From NCBI RefSeq assembly GCF_002743595.1, contig NC_047860.1: DNA of 44,638 nt. One strand, given 5' to 3'. Both the position numbers and the translations under genes were made by a program. The notes below the pieces were generated by a model, which was given only the letters and a program-made list of their open reading frames with translations, ran no database searches and was not told the DNA's origin. Below, piece by piece: positions 21,939 through 32,034 of the stretch. The stretch comes from Caulobacter phage Lullwater. Its lineage: Viruses > Uroviricota > Caudoviricetes > Autographivirales. Numbering within the stretch: the stretch's first letter is position 1; the number at the start of each line of letters is the position of its first letter.

Positions 21939-23488
21939 TGCAAGGTAGTAGCGCCCAGGGGCGCTGGAGCCAACTAGAGAATACTTCGCGACCGTTTAAG
22001 CGTCGATGCGAGACGTACGCGAACCACACTATTCCTAAGCTCTGTCCTCCTAATAACTATGACCAGCAGACTGACGAGCTATCTCACGACTTCCAAGCCG
22101 TGGGCGCACAAGCCGTCAATCATCTGGCCAACAAGATTATGCTGGCGCTCTTTGCGCCTAGTAGACCGTTCTTCCGCCTTGACGCGGACCTCGCCCTTAA
22201 AAACGAATTGCTCTCCGTGGGCTTCGATGAACAGAAGCTTCAAGAGCTACTGGCCAAGGGTGAGAAGGAAGCTATCAAAGAGCTTGACCGTATGGCCTTA
22301 AGGCCTAAGCTCTATGAAGCTATCAAGCATCTGATCGTAACGGGTAATGTCCTGATCTACACTGACGATGACGGCACCTTCCGGGTAATCGGGATTAAGC
22401 ACTACGTTGTTCGGCGCTCTATGAGTGGCCGACTGCTTGAACTAATCCACAAGGACGAACTCATGTTTGATGAGCTTGATCCGGATGTACAAGCTACAGC
22501 GGCTAGGTGGGGTGGATATAAAGGTGATATGCAGGACCGTAAGGTCTGTCTGTATCGCTGGGTCCGACGCCTTCCAAGCGGCCTGTACGAGATGACGCAA
22601 TGGCTCGACCAGTACCAACTCCCCAAGGAGTACACGGCTATCTGGGAAGAGGAAACGATGAAGTACCGCGTTCTTACGTGGGACCTCTCGGACGATGCGC
22701 ATTACGGTACAGGCCTAGTCGAGGACTACAAGGGAGATTTTGCAGGTCTCTCGCTTATGTCCCGTTCCCAAATTCAAGGTGCTGTACTGGCTTCGGAGTT
22801 CCGATGGTTGGTTAATCCCGGTGGCGCTACGCGTCCCGAGGACTTTGAAGAGAGCGAGAACGGGGCAGCTATTCCCGGTAATAAGGATGATGTCAGCATT
22901 GTTCAAAGTGGCAAGTCTGGTGACCTCCAGATTGTCATGAACGTTGCCGCTGAGTACATCCAGCGTATTGGACGTGGCTTCCTCCTGGGGAGCGCTATGA
23001 CCAGAGACGCTGAGCGTGTCACCGCTGAAGAAATCAGGATGCAAGCCGCTGAGCTTGAGACCAGCCTTGGCGGGGCCTACTCGCGCCTTGCTGTAGACTT
23101 CCAACTGCCTATGGCCTACTGGCTCATTCGACGGATTGGTTTGGCGCTACCTTCGGGAAGCCCCATTAAGCCAAGCATCGTTACGGGTATGGAAGCCCTT
23201 TCTCGCAACGGCGACCTCGAAGACCTGAAGATGCTGCTAGCGGACTTCGCTGCTATTGCCAGCCTCCCGCCCGCGCTTCAAGCGGAACTAGATATGCGCA
23301 AGCTGTTTAACATGCTGAGTACTCCTCGGCGCATTAACGCCTCTGACATCCTTAAGACGGCTGAACAGAAGCAGCAAGAACAGCAAGCGTTCCAACAGCA
23401 ACAAGCGGAGCAAGAAGCTACATCGCAGAGCATTAAGACTGCGGGTACTATCTCCGAGAACCAAGCAAAGGCTAACCAAGTTCAATGA
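21938..23488 (+). CDS. Head-tail connector (portal) protein, 516 aa
   Basis: ATG 21938 overlaps the previous stop (TAATG). The sequence has the T7 gp8-like layout: RCETYANHTIPKLCPP near the N-terminus, QAVGAQAVNHLANKIMLALF, LIVTGNVLIYTDDD, a long MTRDAERVTAEEIRMQAAEL helix, and a Gln-rich tail. T7 gp8 is 536 residues. Twelve copies form the ring at the packaging vertex through which DNA passes and to which the tail tube proteins attach. Confidence 0.93.
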   Translation: MQGSSAQGRWSQLENTSRPFKRRCETYANHTIPKLCPPNNYDQQTDELSHDFQAVGAQAVNHLANKIMLALFAPSRPFFRLDADLALKNELLSVGFDEQKLQELLAKGEKEAIKELDRMALRPKLYEAIKHLIVTGNVLIYTDDDGTFRVIGIKHYVVRRSMSGRLLELIHKDELMFDELDPDVQATAARWGGYKGDMQDRKVCLYRWVRRLPSGLYEMTQWLDQYQLPKEYTAIWEEETMKYRVLTWDLSDDAHYGTGLVEDYKGDFAGLSLMSRSQIQGAVLASEFRWLVNPGGATRPEDFEESENGAAIPGNKDDVSIVQSGKSGDLQIVMNVAAEYIQRIGRGFLLGSAMTRDAERVTAEEIRMQAAELETSLGGAYSRLAVDFQLPMAYWLIRRIGLALPSGSPIKPSIVTGMEALSRNGDLEDLKMLLADFAAIASLPPALQAELDMRKLFNMLSTPRRINASDILKTAEQKQQEQQAFQQQQAEQEATSQSIKTAGTISENQAKANQVQ

Positions 23489-24282
23489 CGGATACGCCGA
23501 ACGTCGTAGACACTACTAACGTAACCCCCAGCGTTGACGCTGCTGCTATTGCGGCGGCTGTTGCTGCGGAGTTGAAGAATACCGCCCCGGTTGTTCCGGT
23601 AAGTACTGCCGCTCCTGCGGCTGTTGCTCCGGCCACTGAGACGGCCCCGGTTGAGATTGGCAAGGTCGAGCCGTTTAAGTTCGCCCCTACCAATGACGTC
23701 GGTCTGGATATTGCTCTGGAGTATGTCGCAGGCTATGGCCTTAACGACACGCACCCGGCAATCGTTGCGGCGTCTCAAGGGGACTTCACGCAGCTTGAAA
23801 CCTATTTGGAAGCCGTCAAAGCGCCGGGTTTCAAGAAGTACGTTGACCTAGCTAAAGAGGCTGTCAACCGCCAGAAGACTACGGCTGAGACCCACGTCAC
23901 TAAGACGAATGAGGCTATCTTTGCCGTGTTTGATGGTCAGGATAACTGGAACAAGGTTTCGGCCTGGGCCAGGGAGAACGCAACTCCGGAAGAACTGGAG
24001 GAGCTTAACGCGATGCTCCGCTCTGGTCCTATGCAGGCTAAAGCCGCGTCCATGATGATCCTTCAGGCCTACACCGCTAAGGTTGGAGGTCTGACCAAAG
24101 AGGCCAAGAACCCTACTGCGCAAGCCGGTACCAACGGTGGTCCGCAAGGTGAAGGCCCCAAGCCTGTCCAGAACCGGCGCTCGCTGGTCTCTGAGATTGA
24201 AGGCCTGCGTCGTAAGTATGGCGACAACTTTACCAATACCCACGAGTATCAAGCGCTGCACGCGCAATTTGAAAACCGCTAA
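23485..24282 (+). CDS. Capsid assembly scaffolding protein, 265 aa
   Basis: ATG 23485 overlaps the portal stop (ATGA). Acidic, Ala/Pro/Thr-rich N-terminal third, a helical middle (LDIALEYVAGYGLNDTHP; NWNKVSAWARENATPEEL) and a basic C-terminus (VSEIEGLRRKYGDN), the usual design of T7 gp9-like scaffolds. Located between portal and capsid genes. It would guide prohead assembly and then leave the shell. Confidence 0.85.
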   Translation: MTDTPNVVDTTNVTPSVDAAAIAAAVAAELKNTAPVVPVSTAAPAAVAPATETAPVEIGKVEPFKFAPTNDVGLDIALEYVAGYGLNDTHPAIVAASQGDFTQLETYLEAVKAPGFKKYVDLAKEAVNRQKTTAETHVTKTNEAIFAVFDGQDNWNKVSAWARENATPEELEELNAMLRSGPMQAKAASMMILQAYTAKVGGLTKEAKNPTAQAGTNGGPQGEGPKPVQNRRSLVSEIEGLRRKYGDNFTNTHEYQALHAQFENR

Positions 24283-24292
24283 GGAGTAGCGT

Positions 24293-25315
24293 ATGCCCCT
24301 GTTTGACGACGCTGGTAATATCCCCACGTCCACGATGACCCGTCCGGGTCAAACTGTTGGCTCGACCAACATCATGTCTCAAGCGATTGCCGAGTACGGC
24401 GGTCACGTTGAGCATACCATCGAACGCAAGTCGGTGATGCAACCGTTCATCCCGGTGCGCACTGTCCGTGGTACTAACCAAGTTCAGAACTTCGCCGTTG
24501 GCGCTAGCACGATGAACAAGGTTACTCCGGGTGAAGCCCCGGCGTCGAGCAAGACGGAAGTTGGTAAGGCAAACCTGACCATCGACACCGTTGTGTACGC
24601 TCGCGATACCCTGCCGCTGCTGGAAGTCTTCCAGACCTCATATGACATGCGGAAGGAAATCGGTATTGAACATGGCCGCACCGTGGCTAAGTTCTACGAC
24701 CAAGCGTTCTTCATCCAAGCCGCTAAGGCTGCGCTGGCTACCGAGAGCAAGTACTCGAATGGTCAGGGTACCAACAAGCCTGCCGGTCACTCGGGTGGTA
24801 ACATTGTCACGATGGCTAACGCTGCTGACATTAACGACCCGGCCAAGATTTATCAGGCTCTTAAGGACCTGCGCGTCAAGTTCCGCTTGAAGGACATTGA
24901 CCCGGCCGAAGAAGACATGATCATTGCTCTGGACCCGACCACGTACGAGTACCTGGAAGAGGCCGACCAGATCATCAACCGAGACTACAAGACCTCGGAT
25001 GGCTCGACCTTCACTAACATCCCGCACCTTCGCGCTGTCGGTGTCCCGGTTCTGTATTCGAATAACCTTCCGAACACCAACATCACGGGTCACCTCCTGT
25101 CCAACACGGACAACAGTAACGCGTATGACGGTAACTTCACCAAGCTGAAGGCCCTTATGTTCTCGCCCAAGGCCCTGCTGGCTGGTGTCACCATCCCGCT
25201 GGAACATGACGTGTTCTACGACAAGATTTACAAGTCGTGGTTCGTTGACAGCCATACCGCCTTCGGCGTTACCGGCAACCGTCACGAGTACGCTGGCGCG
25301 ATCTACATCCCGTAA
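24293..25315 (+). CDS. Major capsid protein, 340 aa
   Basis: ATG 24293 follows AAGGAGTAGC. Length and composition match T7 gp10A-like HK97-fold capsid proteins (345 residues). Recognisable parts include TRPGQTVGSTNIMSQAIAEY at the N-terminus, AADINDPAKIYQALKDLRVK, LDPTTYEYLEEADQIINRDY and the C-terminal VTGNRHEYAGAIYIP. Codons are strongly biased, as in highly expressed genes. A strong terminator follows. There is no extended alternate frame after the stop, so a T7-style 10B frameshift product is not supported. Confidence 0.95.
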   Translation: MPLFDDAGNIPTSTMTRPGQTVGSTNIMSQAIAEYGGHVEHTIERKSVMQPFIPVRTVRGTNQVQNFAVGASTMNKVTPGEAPASSKTEVGKANLTIDTVVYARDTLPLLEVFQTSYDMRKEIGIEHGRTVAKFYDQAFFIQAAKAALATESKYSNGQGTNKPAGHSGGNIVTMANAADINDPAKIYQALKDLRVKFRLKDIDPAEEDMIIALDPTTYEYLEEADQIINRDYKTSDGSTFTNIPHLRAVGVPVLYSNNLPNTNITGHLLSNTDNSNAYDGNFTKLKALMFSPKALLAGVTIPLEHDVFYDKIYKSWFVDSHTAFGVTGNRHEYAGAIYIP

Positions 25316-25326
25316 CCTGAACCAAG

Positions 25327-25355
25327 CCCAGCCTCTTCGGAGGCTGGGTTTCTTT
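25327..25355 (+). terminator. Strong intrinsic terminator after the capsid gene
   Basis: CCCAGCCTC (25327-25335) pairs perfectly with GAGGCTGGG (25340-25348) around TTCG, followed by TTTCTTT. It is equivalent in position to the T7 late terminator after gene 10. It would boost capsid mRNA relative to the downstream tail genes, with partial read-through. Confidence 0.92.
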
Positions 25356-25374
25356 CCATTTCATAGGAGCCAGC

Positions 25375-25971
25375 ATGGCATATCTCAGTGAGCTTGATGT
25401 CATTAACGACATGCTCGCGACACTCGGGGAAAGCCCGCTAAACGACCTATCCGAAGACCATCCTCTGGTTGCCGCCGGTCGTCGCACCTTGCGCGTTGTC
25501 AGTACGCGTGAGCAGGCCAAGAAGTGGTGGTTCAACACGGAGCTACTAACCCTTACCCCTGACCCGGATAAGAACATTTACGTTCCTGGGGATACCATCT
25601 CGGTTGATACCAAGGACAGCCGTGATTACGCTCAGCGTGGTCGTCGTCTGTATAATCTGACTACTGGCTCATACCAGTTTAATTCCAAGGTATCTATCCG
25701 GCTTGTACGGGAAATCCCGTTTGAGGACTTGCCGGTCAGTGCAGCGGACTATATCGCTACAGCGGCTATCTTGTCGTTCTGTAGCAGCTATGACGCTGAC
25801 CAAGCTAAGGTGCGTCAGCTTAAGGAAGACAGGTCTATCGCCTGGGCCACCCTGAATGCTGAGCATATTCGATACAAGAAGACCAACCTTCTGAACCGTC
25901 AGAGCACCGCTAACAAGCTTAACTCGCTTGTCTTTAACGTGCCTGGAGCGGCTTCAGACATCTTTGGCTAG
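25375..25971 (+). CDS. Tail tubular protein A, 198 aa
   Basis: ATG 25375 follows TAGGAG. It matches T7 gp11-like proteins in length (196) and sequence style: LDVINDMLATLGESPLNDL at the N-terminus, VSTREQAKKWWFNTELLTL, then YNLTTGSYQFNSKVSIRLV and a helical C-terminus. It forms the adaptor ring between portal and nozzle. Confidence 0.92.
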   Translation: MAYLSELDVINDMLATLGESPLNDLSEDHPLVAAGRRTLRVVSTREQAKKWWFNTELLTLTPDPDKNIYVPGDTISVDTKDSRDYAQRGRRLYNLTTGSYQFNSKVSIRLVREIPFEDLPVSAADYIATAAILSFCSSYDADQAKVRQLKEDRSIAWATLNAEHIRYKKTNLLNRQSTANKLNSLVFNVPGAASDIFG

Positions 25972-25979
25972 GAGATATA

Positions 25980-28547
25980 ATGGCTAAGGTTTCCGGTTCT
26001 TACGAGAGCGTCGTAAGAGGCGTCTCGGAGCAAGTTCCGCAAGACCGCCGTCCCGGCCAGCACAAAGCACAGATGAACATGATCTCTGATCCTGTGCGCG
26101 GGCTTGCCCGTAGGCACGGTTCTGTCATGATGCAAGAGAAGGTTCTTGCTGCTGCTGACGATACCAAGTGGGCTGCATGGCTTGCTGATACGTCACAGCA
26201 CAAGAGCTTTCCCTTCTTCATCGGTGGTGTAGAGTACGATCTGCTATACCGTACCCAGGCTTGGGCTGGTGGCGCAGTAAGCTCTGATACTACGTTCCTT
26301 ATGGCTTTCAATAAGGACAGCAAACAATTTCTTCCGGTTGTCGCGCACTCGGATACTGCCACCCTAAAGAGCGGTGGGGTAAGTGCGATTGTCAATGTCG
26401 GAAAGTACATCTTCCTTGCGGGGAACACCATTGTGCCAACGTTCGTCGGTACGGATAGGTGGAACTCTACAGCCAACCTTCAGAAGCTGGCTGTATGGGT
26501 GCGCGGTGGGAACTACTCCCGCACGTACAAGGTAACCCTGCTTAAGACGGATAACACCAAGGTTACCGTCAGCTACAAAACTAAGTCGTCTACCTACCCT
26601 AACCTACTAGACACCTCGGACATTCCTGCTTCTGCTAGCGATTACCAGAAGCAAGTCAACGATCGGGTCAACGCCTATAACGGGCAAGTGACCAAGTGGA
26701 TCGGGGATGCCGTTGAGGACATCACTCCTGCTAACATCGCTACCAAGTTAGCTGCTGCCTTGACTACCGCCGGTATTACTGGCTGTACAACGGTAGGGGC
26801 AACTCTGTGTATCGACAATGCTAGTATTGTGGAGTGCTCGGTAGAAGACGGCGGGGATGGTACCTTACTCTACGGCGTTGGTAAAGACGTCGTCAACGTT
26901 GACAAGGTTAGCGCAACTCACTGGCCGGGTAAGATTGTGCGGGTACGCCCAAAGAAGAATAACGGGAAGGATAGCCTCTATCTGGAGGCGCTTGCTAAAG
27001 ACGGTTCTACCGGTGCCTTTACGGAGGTAACTTGGCGAGAGTGCGCTGGCTACACCATGCAGCCTGTTGCTCCCTTCTGCATTGCTACGGTGAAGAGCGG
27101 TACACTATATGTGGCTGCTACGCCTGCAACGCTGACTTCTTTGACCGGAGATGCGGCACCTACGTTTAAGGTGAACGAGGTTGGAGACGACATTACGTCC
27201 CCTCTTCCGTATTTCATCAACAAGAAGATTGATTACCTCGGCCTGTTCCAAGACCGTTTGGTCATAGGCTCCGGGGCTGTGCTCCTGTTCTCTAGGCCTG
27301 GGGATTACTTTAATTGGTTCCGTTCGTCTGTGCTTACAAAACAGGATGACGACCCGATTGAGATTTACGCCCTCGGTGCCGAAGACGATATCATTAAGTA
27401 CAGCACCACATACGACCGGAATATGTTCCTGTTTGGTAAGCGTAAGCAGTATAGCGTTAACGGGCGTCAGCCTCTTACGCCTAGCTCTGCCAACATCGTG
27501 GTCAGCGCCTCTCACGAGGACGCCACGGACGCTGCCCCTCAGAACTCTGGTAACTTCGTGTTCTACTGCAAGACGCGTAATGGGCTTACCTCTGTACACC
27601 AAGTGCAGCAGGGTCAGCTTGCCGATACCCCGGAAAGCTTCAACATCTCTCAGCAACTCGACAGCTACATCAAAGGTAAGCCTGTTGAGATTGTAGCTAC
27701 CACGGCACCCAACACGGTGTTTGTGCGTACTACTGCTGAGCGCAACGTTCTCTATACCTACGCGTACCTAGATACGCCTGCCGGTAATGAGCGCCTGTTT
27801 GACAGCTGGAGCAAGTGGGGCTGGCACGCCGGGCTTGGGTCCATTGTTGGTATGAGCCGATACGACGGTGATCTCTACGTGTACATGCTGCGTCGAGGCC
27901 TGGATGACGATGGAGTTGACCGTGTCTGGCTTGCCGCTGAACGCTTTGTACTAGACACGGGCCTTAGTCCTATGCCTTACGCGGACAGCCTGCGTCCTAT
28001 CACGTCTGCGCTCACTCCTGGGCCTAATACCTTCCTCCACGTGGGGCAAGCTATTATCTCAGATACATGGGTAGCCTTCCCCAAAACCTCTGCAAAGCCC
28101 TTCATTGGTGTGCCGTGGAGCAAGCTTTCAGAGTTCCAAGAACAATACCCAGCTTATGCCGAGGCGTACGTTGGTGTTGACTACTCGGAGGATACATTCG
28201 TCACGCCAACCAACCCGTACATGCGGGATAAGAATGGCAGGGCTATTGTTAACGGCAGGCTCACTCTAGGCCGCCTTAATATCGGCGTTGCTGATACGGG
28301 TGGTCTTGTAGTAACACTATCTCGACAGGACCAGACCAGCGTAAGCACGAACTTTAACGGGCGCTTGCTGGGCCGGGCTTCTGACCTAGTTGGTAGTCAG
28401 CCGATCGTAACTACCTCCGTTCCAGCAGTTGTTGGTAGGGAGGTTAGAGAGGTCGAGTATACCATCGCTGCTAAATCCTTCCTTCCACTGACCATTACCG
28501 CTATCGAGTGGACCGGTCAATACTTCAATAACGTTCCGAGGGTGTAA
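25980..28547 (+). CDS. Tail tubular protein B (nozzle), 855 aa
   Basis: ATG 25980 follows AGGAGATATA. T7 gp12-like: N-terminal GVSEQVPQDRRPGQHKAQMN with GLARRHGS; DIPASASDYQKQVNDRVNAY; LGLFQDRLVIGSGAVLLFSR and FNWFRSSVLTKQDDDPIEIY; FLFGKRKQYSVNGRQPLTP. Length is near T7 gp12 (794). It forms the hexameric nozzle of the tail. The stop overlaps the next start. Confidence 0.94.
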   Translation: MAKVSGSYESVVRGVSEQVPQDRRPGQHKAQMNMISDPVRGLARRHGSVMMQEKVLAAADDTKWAAWLADTSQHKSFPFFIGGVEYDLLYRTQAWAGGAVSSDTTFLMAFNKDSKQFLPVVAHSDTATLKSGGVSAIVNVGKYIFLAGNTIVPTFVGTDRWNSTANLQKLAVWVRGGNYSRTYKVTLLKTDNTKVTVSYKTKSSTYPNLLDTSDIPASASDYQKQVNDRVNAYNGQVTKWIGDAVEDITPANIATKLAAALTTAGITGCTTVGATLCIDNASIVECSVEDGGDGTLLYGVGKDVVNVDKVSATHWPGKIVRVRPKKNNGKDSLYLEALAKDGSTGAFTEVTWRECAGYTMQPVAPFCIATVKSGTLYVAATPATLTSLTGDAAPTFKVNEVGDDITSPLPYFINKKIDYLGLFQDRLVIGSGAVLLFSRPGDYFNWFRSSVLTKQDDDPIEIYALGAEDDIIKYSTTYDRNMFLFGKRKQYSVNGRQPLTPSSANIVVSASHEDATDAAPQNSGNFVFYCKTRNGLTSVHQVQQGQLADTPESFNISQQLDSYIKGKPVEIVATTAPNTVFVRTTAERNVLYTYAYLDTPAGNERLFDSWSKWGWHAGLGSIVGMSRYDGDLYVYMLRRGLDDDGVDRVWLAAERFVLDTGLSPMPYADSLRPITSALTPGPNTFLHVGQAIISDTWVAFPKTSAKPFIGVPWSKLSEFQEQYPAYAEAYVGVDYSEDTFVTPTNPYMRDKNGRAIVNGRLTLGRLNIGVADTGGLVVTLSRQDQTSVSTNFNGRLLGRASDLVGSQPIVTTSVPAVVGREVREVEYTIAAKSFLPLTITAIEWTGQYFNNVPRV

Positions 28548-29779
28548 TGGGATCGGTAATTAACGCTGGTGCTATCCACCGTGTCGCGCAAGCTAATATT
28601 GACGCGGCTAGGATCAAGCAGAAGGCCAGCAACGACAGAGCTATCAGCGATGCGGCTGCGAACATCAAAGTTCAGGACGCTAACAACGCTGCTTCTGAGG
28701 TTATCACCAACGCGCAGAAGACTATTCAAACCGCTAGTAATCTAGCGTCTACGAATATCGCTAACGCGACGAAGGTATTGCGCGACACGAACAATGCCGG
28801 GGCTAAGGCCCTGGCTGGATACCAGACTACTCTACAAGAGCAATCAAACCGCTACTCCCTGAAGCTTGCTGATACGCAACTTGAGGTCCAGCGCTCCTAC
28901 AATGAGGGGATGCGTGAGGTAGCGGATGCTCAACGTAGTCTTCGTGACGCGCGGAATGAGGCCGCAGGTGCTAGGAGTTCCCTGGCCCTGTGGTCTCATT
29001 CCCTTGGCAATCAGCGTAAGCTGGAGGTAGCGGGCGACAAGGTCAACTCCCTTACGGAGAACATCCTGCGTCAAGCTGACGACGCTAGCTTTGGGCGCAT
29101 CAAGGATCGCGTAAGGACCGCTGAGCTTCTCGGGGCTTCTACGGCAATGGCCGCGTGGGCTGGTGTCGGTGGGTCCACCATCGAACAGTTCAACAGCGCT
29201 ATGGAACTTGGTGACGCTCTGTCACAAGAGCGCGCTGATCGCGCCGTTGAGACCATGAAGTATCAGGGTGCTCAGCAGAAGGGTGCGACGATTAAAGACA
29301 CGATCGCCTCACTCGGGTACGAGACGTTTAACGCTGAGCTTGATTACAATCAGTATCTCGCCCCTCAAGACTTCACCGCGATTATTCCGGAGCAGTCGTT
29401 TAACGTCTATAATCCGAACATCGACTATAATACGTACGATCCGAACCTTGACTACACGGCTTACGTCGCGAACAAGGACTTCACCGTGTATGCTCCTAAC
29501 CTGGACTTCACGCAGTACGTTGATCACAAGAAGATGTCGTTTGCTCAGCGCTGGCTCACTATGGGCGCGGCTACCGCTGCTACAGCGTTTGCTGGTCCAC
29601 AGGCCGGTATGGCTGTTCTGAGTGCATCTGATGCTATTCAGTCTGCGCGTAACGGGGACTACGCTGCGTCTAACCAAGCGTGGAGTTCTACTATCAAATC
29701 CGCCTTTGGGGCTGGCAAGCAGTATAACGCTGTTGGCGGCTCCTTCTATAACAATGCTGGAGCGTATCTGAAACTGTAA
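28547..29779 (+). CDS. Internal virion protein with nine-residue repeats, 410 aa
   Basis: ATG 28547 overlaps the nozzle stop. Residues 10-195 are Ala/Asn/Gln-rich and helical, with a later Ala/Gly-rich hydrophobic stretch (340-365: TMGAATAATAFAGPQAGM) that could enter a membrane, as expected for T7 gp14-like ejection proteins. Between them, residues 266-324 hold seven copies of a 9-residue unit [D/S]-[Y/F]-[N/T]-x-[Y/I] starting at 266, 275, 284, 293, 302, 311 and 320 with no drift. It would be ejected first to form a channel in the host envelope. Assignment rests on gene order and general features. Confidence 0.8.
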   Translation: MGSVINAGAIHRVAQANIDAARIKQKASNDRAISDAAANIKVQDANNAASEVITNAQKTIQTASNLASTNIANATKVLRDTNNAGAKALAGYQTTLQEQSNRYSLKLADTQLEVQRSYNEGMREVADAQRSLRDARNEAAGARSSLALWSHSLGNQRKLEVAGDKVNSLTENILRQADDASFGRIKDRVRTAELLGASTAMAAWAGVGGSTIEQFNSAMELGDALSQERADRAVETMKYQGAQQKGATIKDTIASLGYETFNAELDYNQYLAPQDFTAIIPEQSFNVYNPNIDYNTYDPNLDYTAYVANKDFTVYAPNLDFTQYVDHKKMSFAQRWLTMGAATAATAFAGPQAGMAVLSASDAIQSARNGDYAASNQAWSSTIKSAFGAGKQYNAVGGSFYNNAGAYLKL

Positions 29780-32034
29780 TGGCTACACAGATCATTGATC
29801 CCAGACAAGGGATTAACCTGTCGCAAGCCCAGGGTACGGGAGGGGTTCAACGAGCAACCCCTCTCACGCTCCCTCAAGGTTATGACGACACCATCCCGTC
29901 CTTCATTCGACAAGCGGCTGAACCGTTTATCAAGAAGGCGCAGGAAGCACAATTCTTCAAAGGGTATATGGAGCAACAGGCGCACGGCGCTGAGCTTGAT
30001 ATCCTGAACGATCCTAAGAACCCGATTGCTAAAATCTGGAACTCGGATTACGAACAAGGCGCGGCCCTGAGCATCGCGCAGACTAAGGTCAATGGCCTAG
30101 TTCAAGGCTGGCTTACCGACGACGAGTTGCACAAGCTTACTCCCGGTGAGGCTAGTAAGAAGCTGGCTGAAGATAGCCAGACTATCATGACTGGCAATCC
30201 CCTTGTTGACACCATCATGCAGAAGGACCTACTCCAGAAGTTTGGTCAAGTCGGGGATGTGGTTCAACGTAAGCGAGTTGCTTGGCAGGTACAGAACGCT
30301 AGTAACACGTATGTCGCTAAGGCTAAGTCTGACGCCGATCTCTACCAGCAGAACATGGTTGGCTACTACGGCCTGACCAATCCTACTGAAGAGCAAACGC
30401 AAGGCATGGTCTTGGCGTCTCAGACGGCTGCACAAGGCCGGGCTAAGTTAGTTGGACAGACTGACCAGTCTTACCTTGGTGACAACGTTGTGGCTTATCA
30501 GCAAGCCATGCAAGACGGGAACTTTTACTACGTTGAGATGATGCGTGGTAATGGGTTCTTCGACTTCATTGACGCTGACCAGAAGAAGACGCTAGAGGAT
30601 CAGTACGTCCGCTACTCGCATAATGCGTTGGATAGTGCTGCTCTACAGCTTGCTCCTGAAATCGCTGCGCTACACGCGGATATCCAACTCAAGAAGGTTT
30701 CTGCCTCTGAGGTCCAAGCTAGGTACTTTGAGCTTAATGCCAAGGCCTCCAAGCTTACGGGTGTCCGTGGTGTCCCGCTGTTTGATAGTAAGGCGATTAC
30801 GTCTGGTATGAACGACGTTGTTGACATCATGGTTGCGGACGCTAAGCGTTCGGAAGAGCGAGCCTATCAAGCCCGTATCCGTGAGGAGGACCGCCAACAG
30901 CGCTTGCGTGATACGGAGGAAGCTGCTGCTAAGGATACCCGCGCCGCTGCCACGGCTGCCTCTCTTGGTACTATGGGGCGCTATCTCCTGTCAGGTGGCA
31001 AGGAGAGTACTGCTTCACAAGTCATGGCTGTTGCCTGGGGTAATGGCGCTATGGACGTTCTGGCCAAGAATTTCTCCGACCAAAACGGAGGATACGTAAG
31101 TCCTGAGGTTAAGCGTCTGGCGCAGGCCAACGTAGCCACTCAGATCGGTGACGACTATAGCAAGGGCTTTGAGGCTATCTACGGAAAGTGGAAGTCTCTA
31201 TCCCAAGTTAATGAGGGCGCTGCTGCTGAATACTTCGGCACGTATCACTTCCAGATGCAGGCGTTTGACGCGGCTATCCGTGACCCTAACAGTAGCCGGG
31301 ATATCGCCTTCAAGCGTATCTTCGGTCAAGGCTCTGACGTGATGTTCTCTCAGTACAGCGTAAAGCCGTCTGAGCGTCGCGAGGCTGAGAAGGTCATTAC
31401 CAAGGCTGTAGATAAGTTCGTTGACAATGGCTTCCTTAAGAAGGACGTCAATGACAGCGGCAAGGCTGCAATTGCCTCGGCGGTCTCAAGTAATCTTGCT
31501 ATGATGGGACGCTACTCCCAGCTTCCGCAAGAAATCCAAGTACAGCAAGCGTACCAACAAGCTAGGGCCAACGGCACGCTAGAGCAGTATGGGGAGTACG
31601 CCTGGACCCAGGGAGTTGGTACTAAGCCGATTACCCAGGTAACCAACATGCTGCCCGAAGAGGTTGGCGATGCTCTGGAGCGCGTGATCACCACTAAGGC
31701 TAAGGCCGGTGGTTTTACCGGCAAGGAAGCTATCGAGTTCTTCCGTAATGAGGACGCGGGCAATAAGGCTTCGTTCACTGTGCGCCTGAGTAATAAGGAT
31801 GGAAAGGCCCGCCTGTTCCATATGACTTCCGATGAGCTAATGAAGGCTCACGAGGATGTCGTTGGAAAGGAGCTTACTCGCAACGCGGCCTTTAGGCGTG
31901 CTGTGCGCGGTAACGGCAAGACCTTCCGTGGTGCTATGGAAGACAGCCTGGATCGATCGAAGGGCAATCCTGCGCCTACCAAGCCCATGACTATAGACGA
32001 CATTGTAAACCGGGTTACCCTTCCCAAGGGTTAA
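29779..32034 (+). CDS. Internal core protein (gp15-like), 751 aa
   Basis: ATG 29779 overlaps the preceding stop (TAATG). T7 gp15 has 747 residues and follows gp14; length and order fit. The sequence is soluble and helical with many Ala, Gln and Lys residues, with an N-terminal TQIIDPRQGINLSQAQGTGG and later LRDTEEAAAKDTRAAATAAS. No catalytic motif. It would form part of the internal core stack and, after ejection, the tube in the periplasm. Two hairpins lie at and after its stop codon. Confidence 0.85.
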   Translation: MATQIIDPRQGINLSQAQGTGGVQRATPLTLPQGYDDTIPSFIRQAAEPFIKKAQEAQFFKGYMEQQAHGAELDILNDPKNPIAKIWNSDYEQGAALSIAQTKVNGLVQGWLTDDELHKLTPGEASKKLAEDSQTIMTGNPLVDTIMQKDLLQKFGQVGDVVQRKRVAWQVQNASNTYVAKAKSDADLYQQNMVGYYGLTNPTEEQTQGMVLASQTAAQGRAKLVGQTDQSYLGDNVVAYQQAMQDGNFYYVEMMRGNGFFDFIDADQKKTLEDQYVRYSHNALDSAALQLAPEIAALHADIQLKKVSASEVQARYFELNAKASKLTGVRGVPLFDSKAITSGMNDVVDIMVADAKRSEERAYQARIREEDRQQRLRDTEEAAAKDTRAAATAASLGTMGRYLLSGGKESTASQVMAVAWGNGAMDVLAKNFSDQNGGYVSPEVKRLAQANVATQIGDDYSKGFEAIYGKWKSLSQVNEGAAAEYFGTYHFQMQAFDAAIRDPNSSRDIAFKRIFGQGSDVMFSQYSVKPSERREAEKVITKAVDKFVDNGFLKKDVNDSGKAAIASAVSSNLAMMGRYSQLPQEIQVQQAYQQARANGTLEQYGEYAWTQGVGTKPITQVTNMLPEEVGDALERVITTKAKAGGFTGKEAIEFFRNEDAGNKASFTVRLSNKDGKARLFHMTSDELMKAHEDVVGKELTRNAAFRRAVRGNGKTFRGAMEDSLDRSKGNPAPTKPMTIDDIVNRVTLPKG

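Noticed and set aside
24293-25355. Programmed frameshift giving a longer minor capsid protein as in T7
   Set aside because: The stop is followed within about 10 bases by the terminator hairpin, and no extended alternate frame continues.
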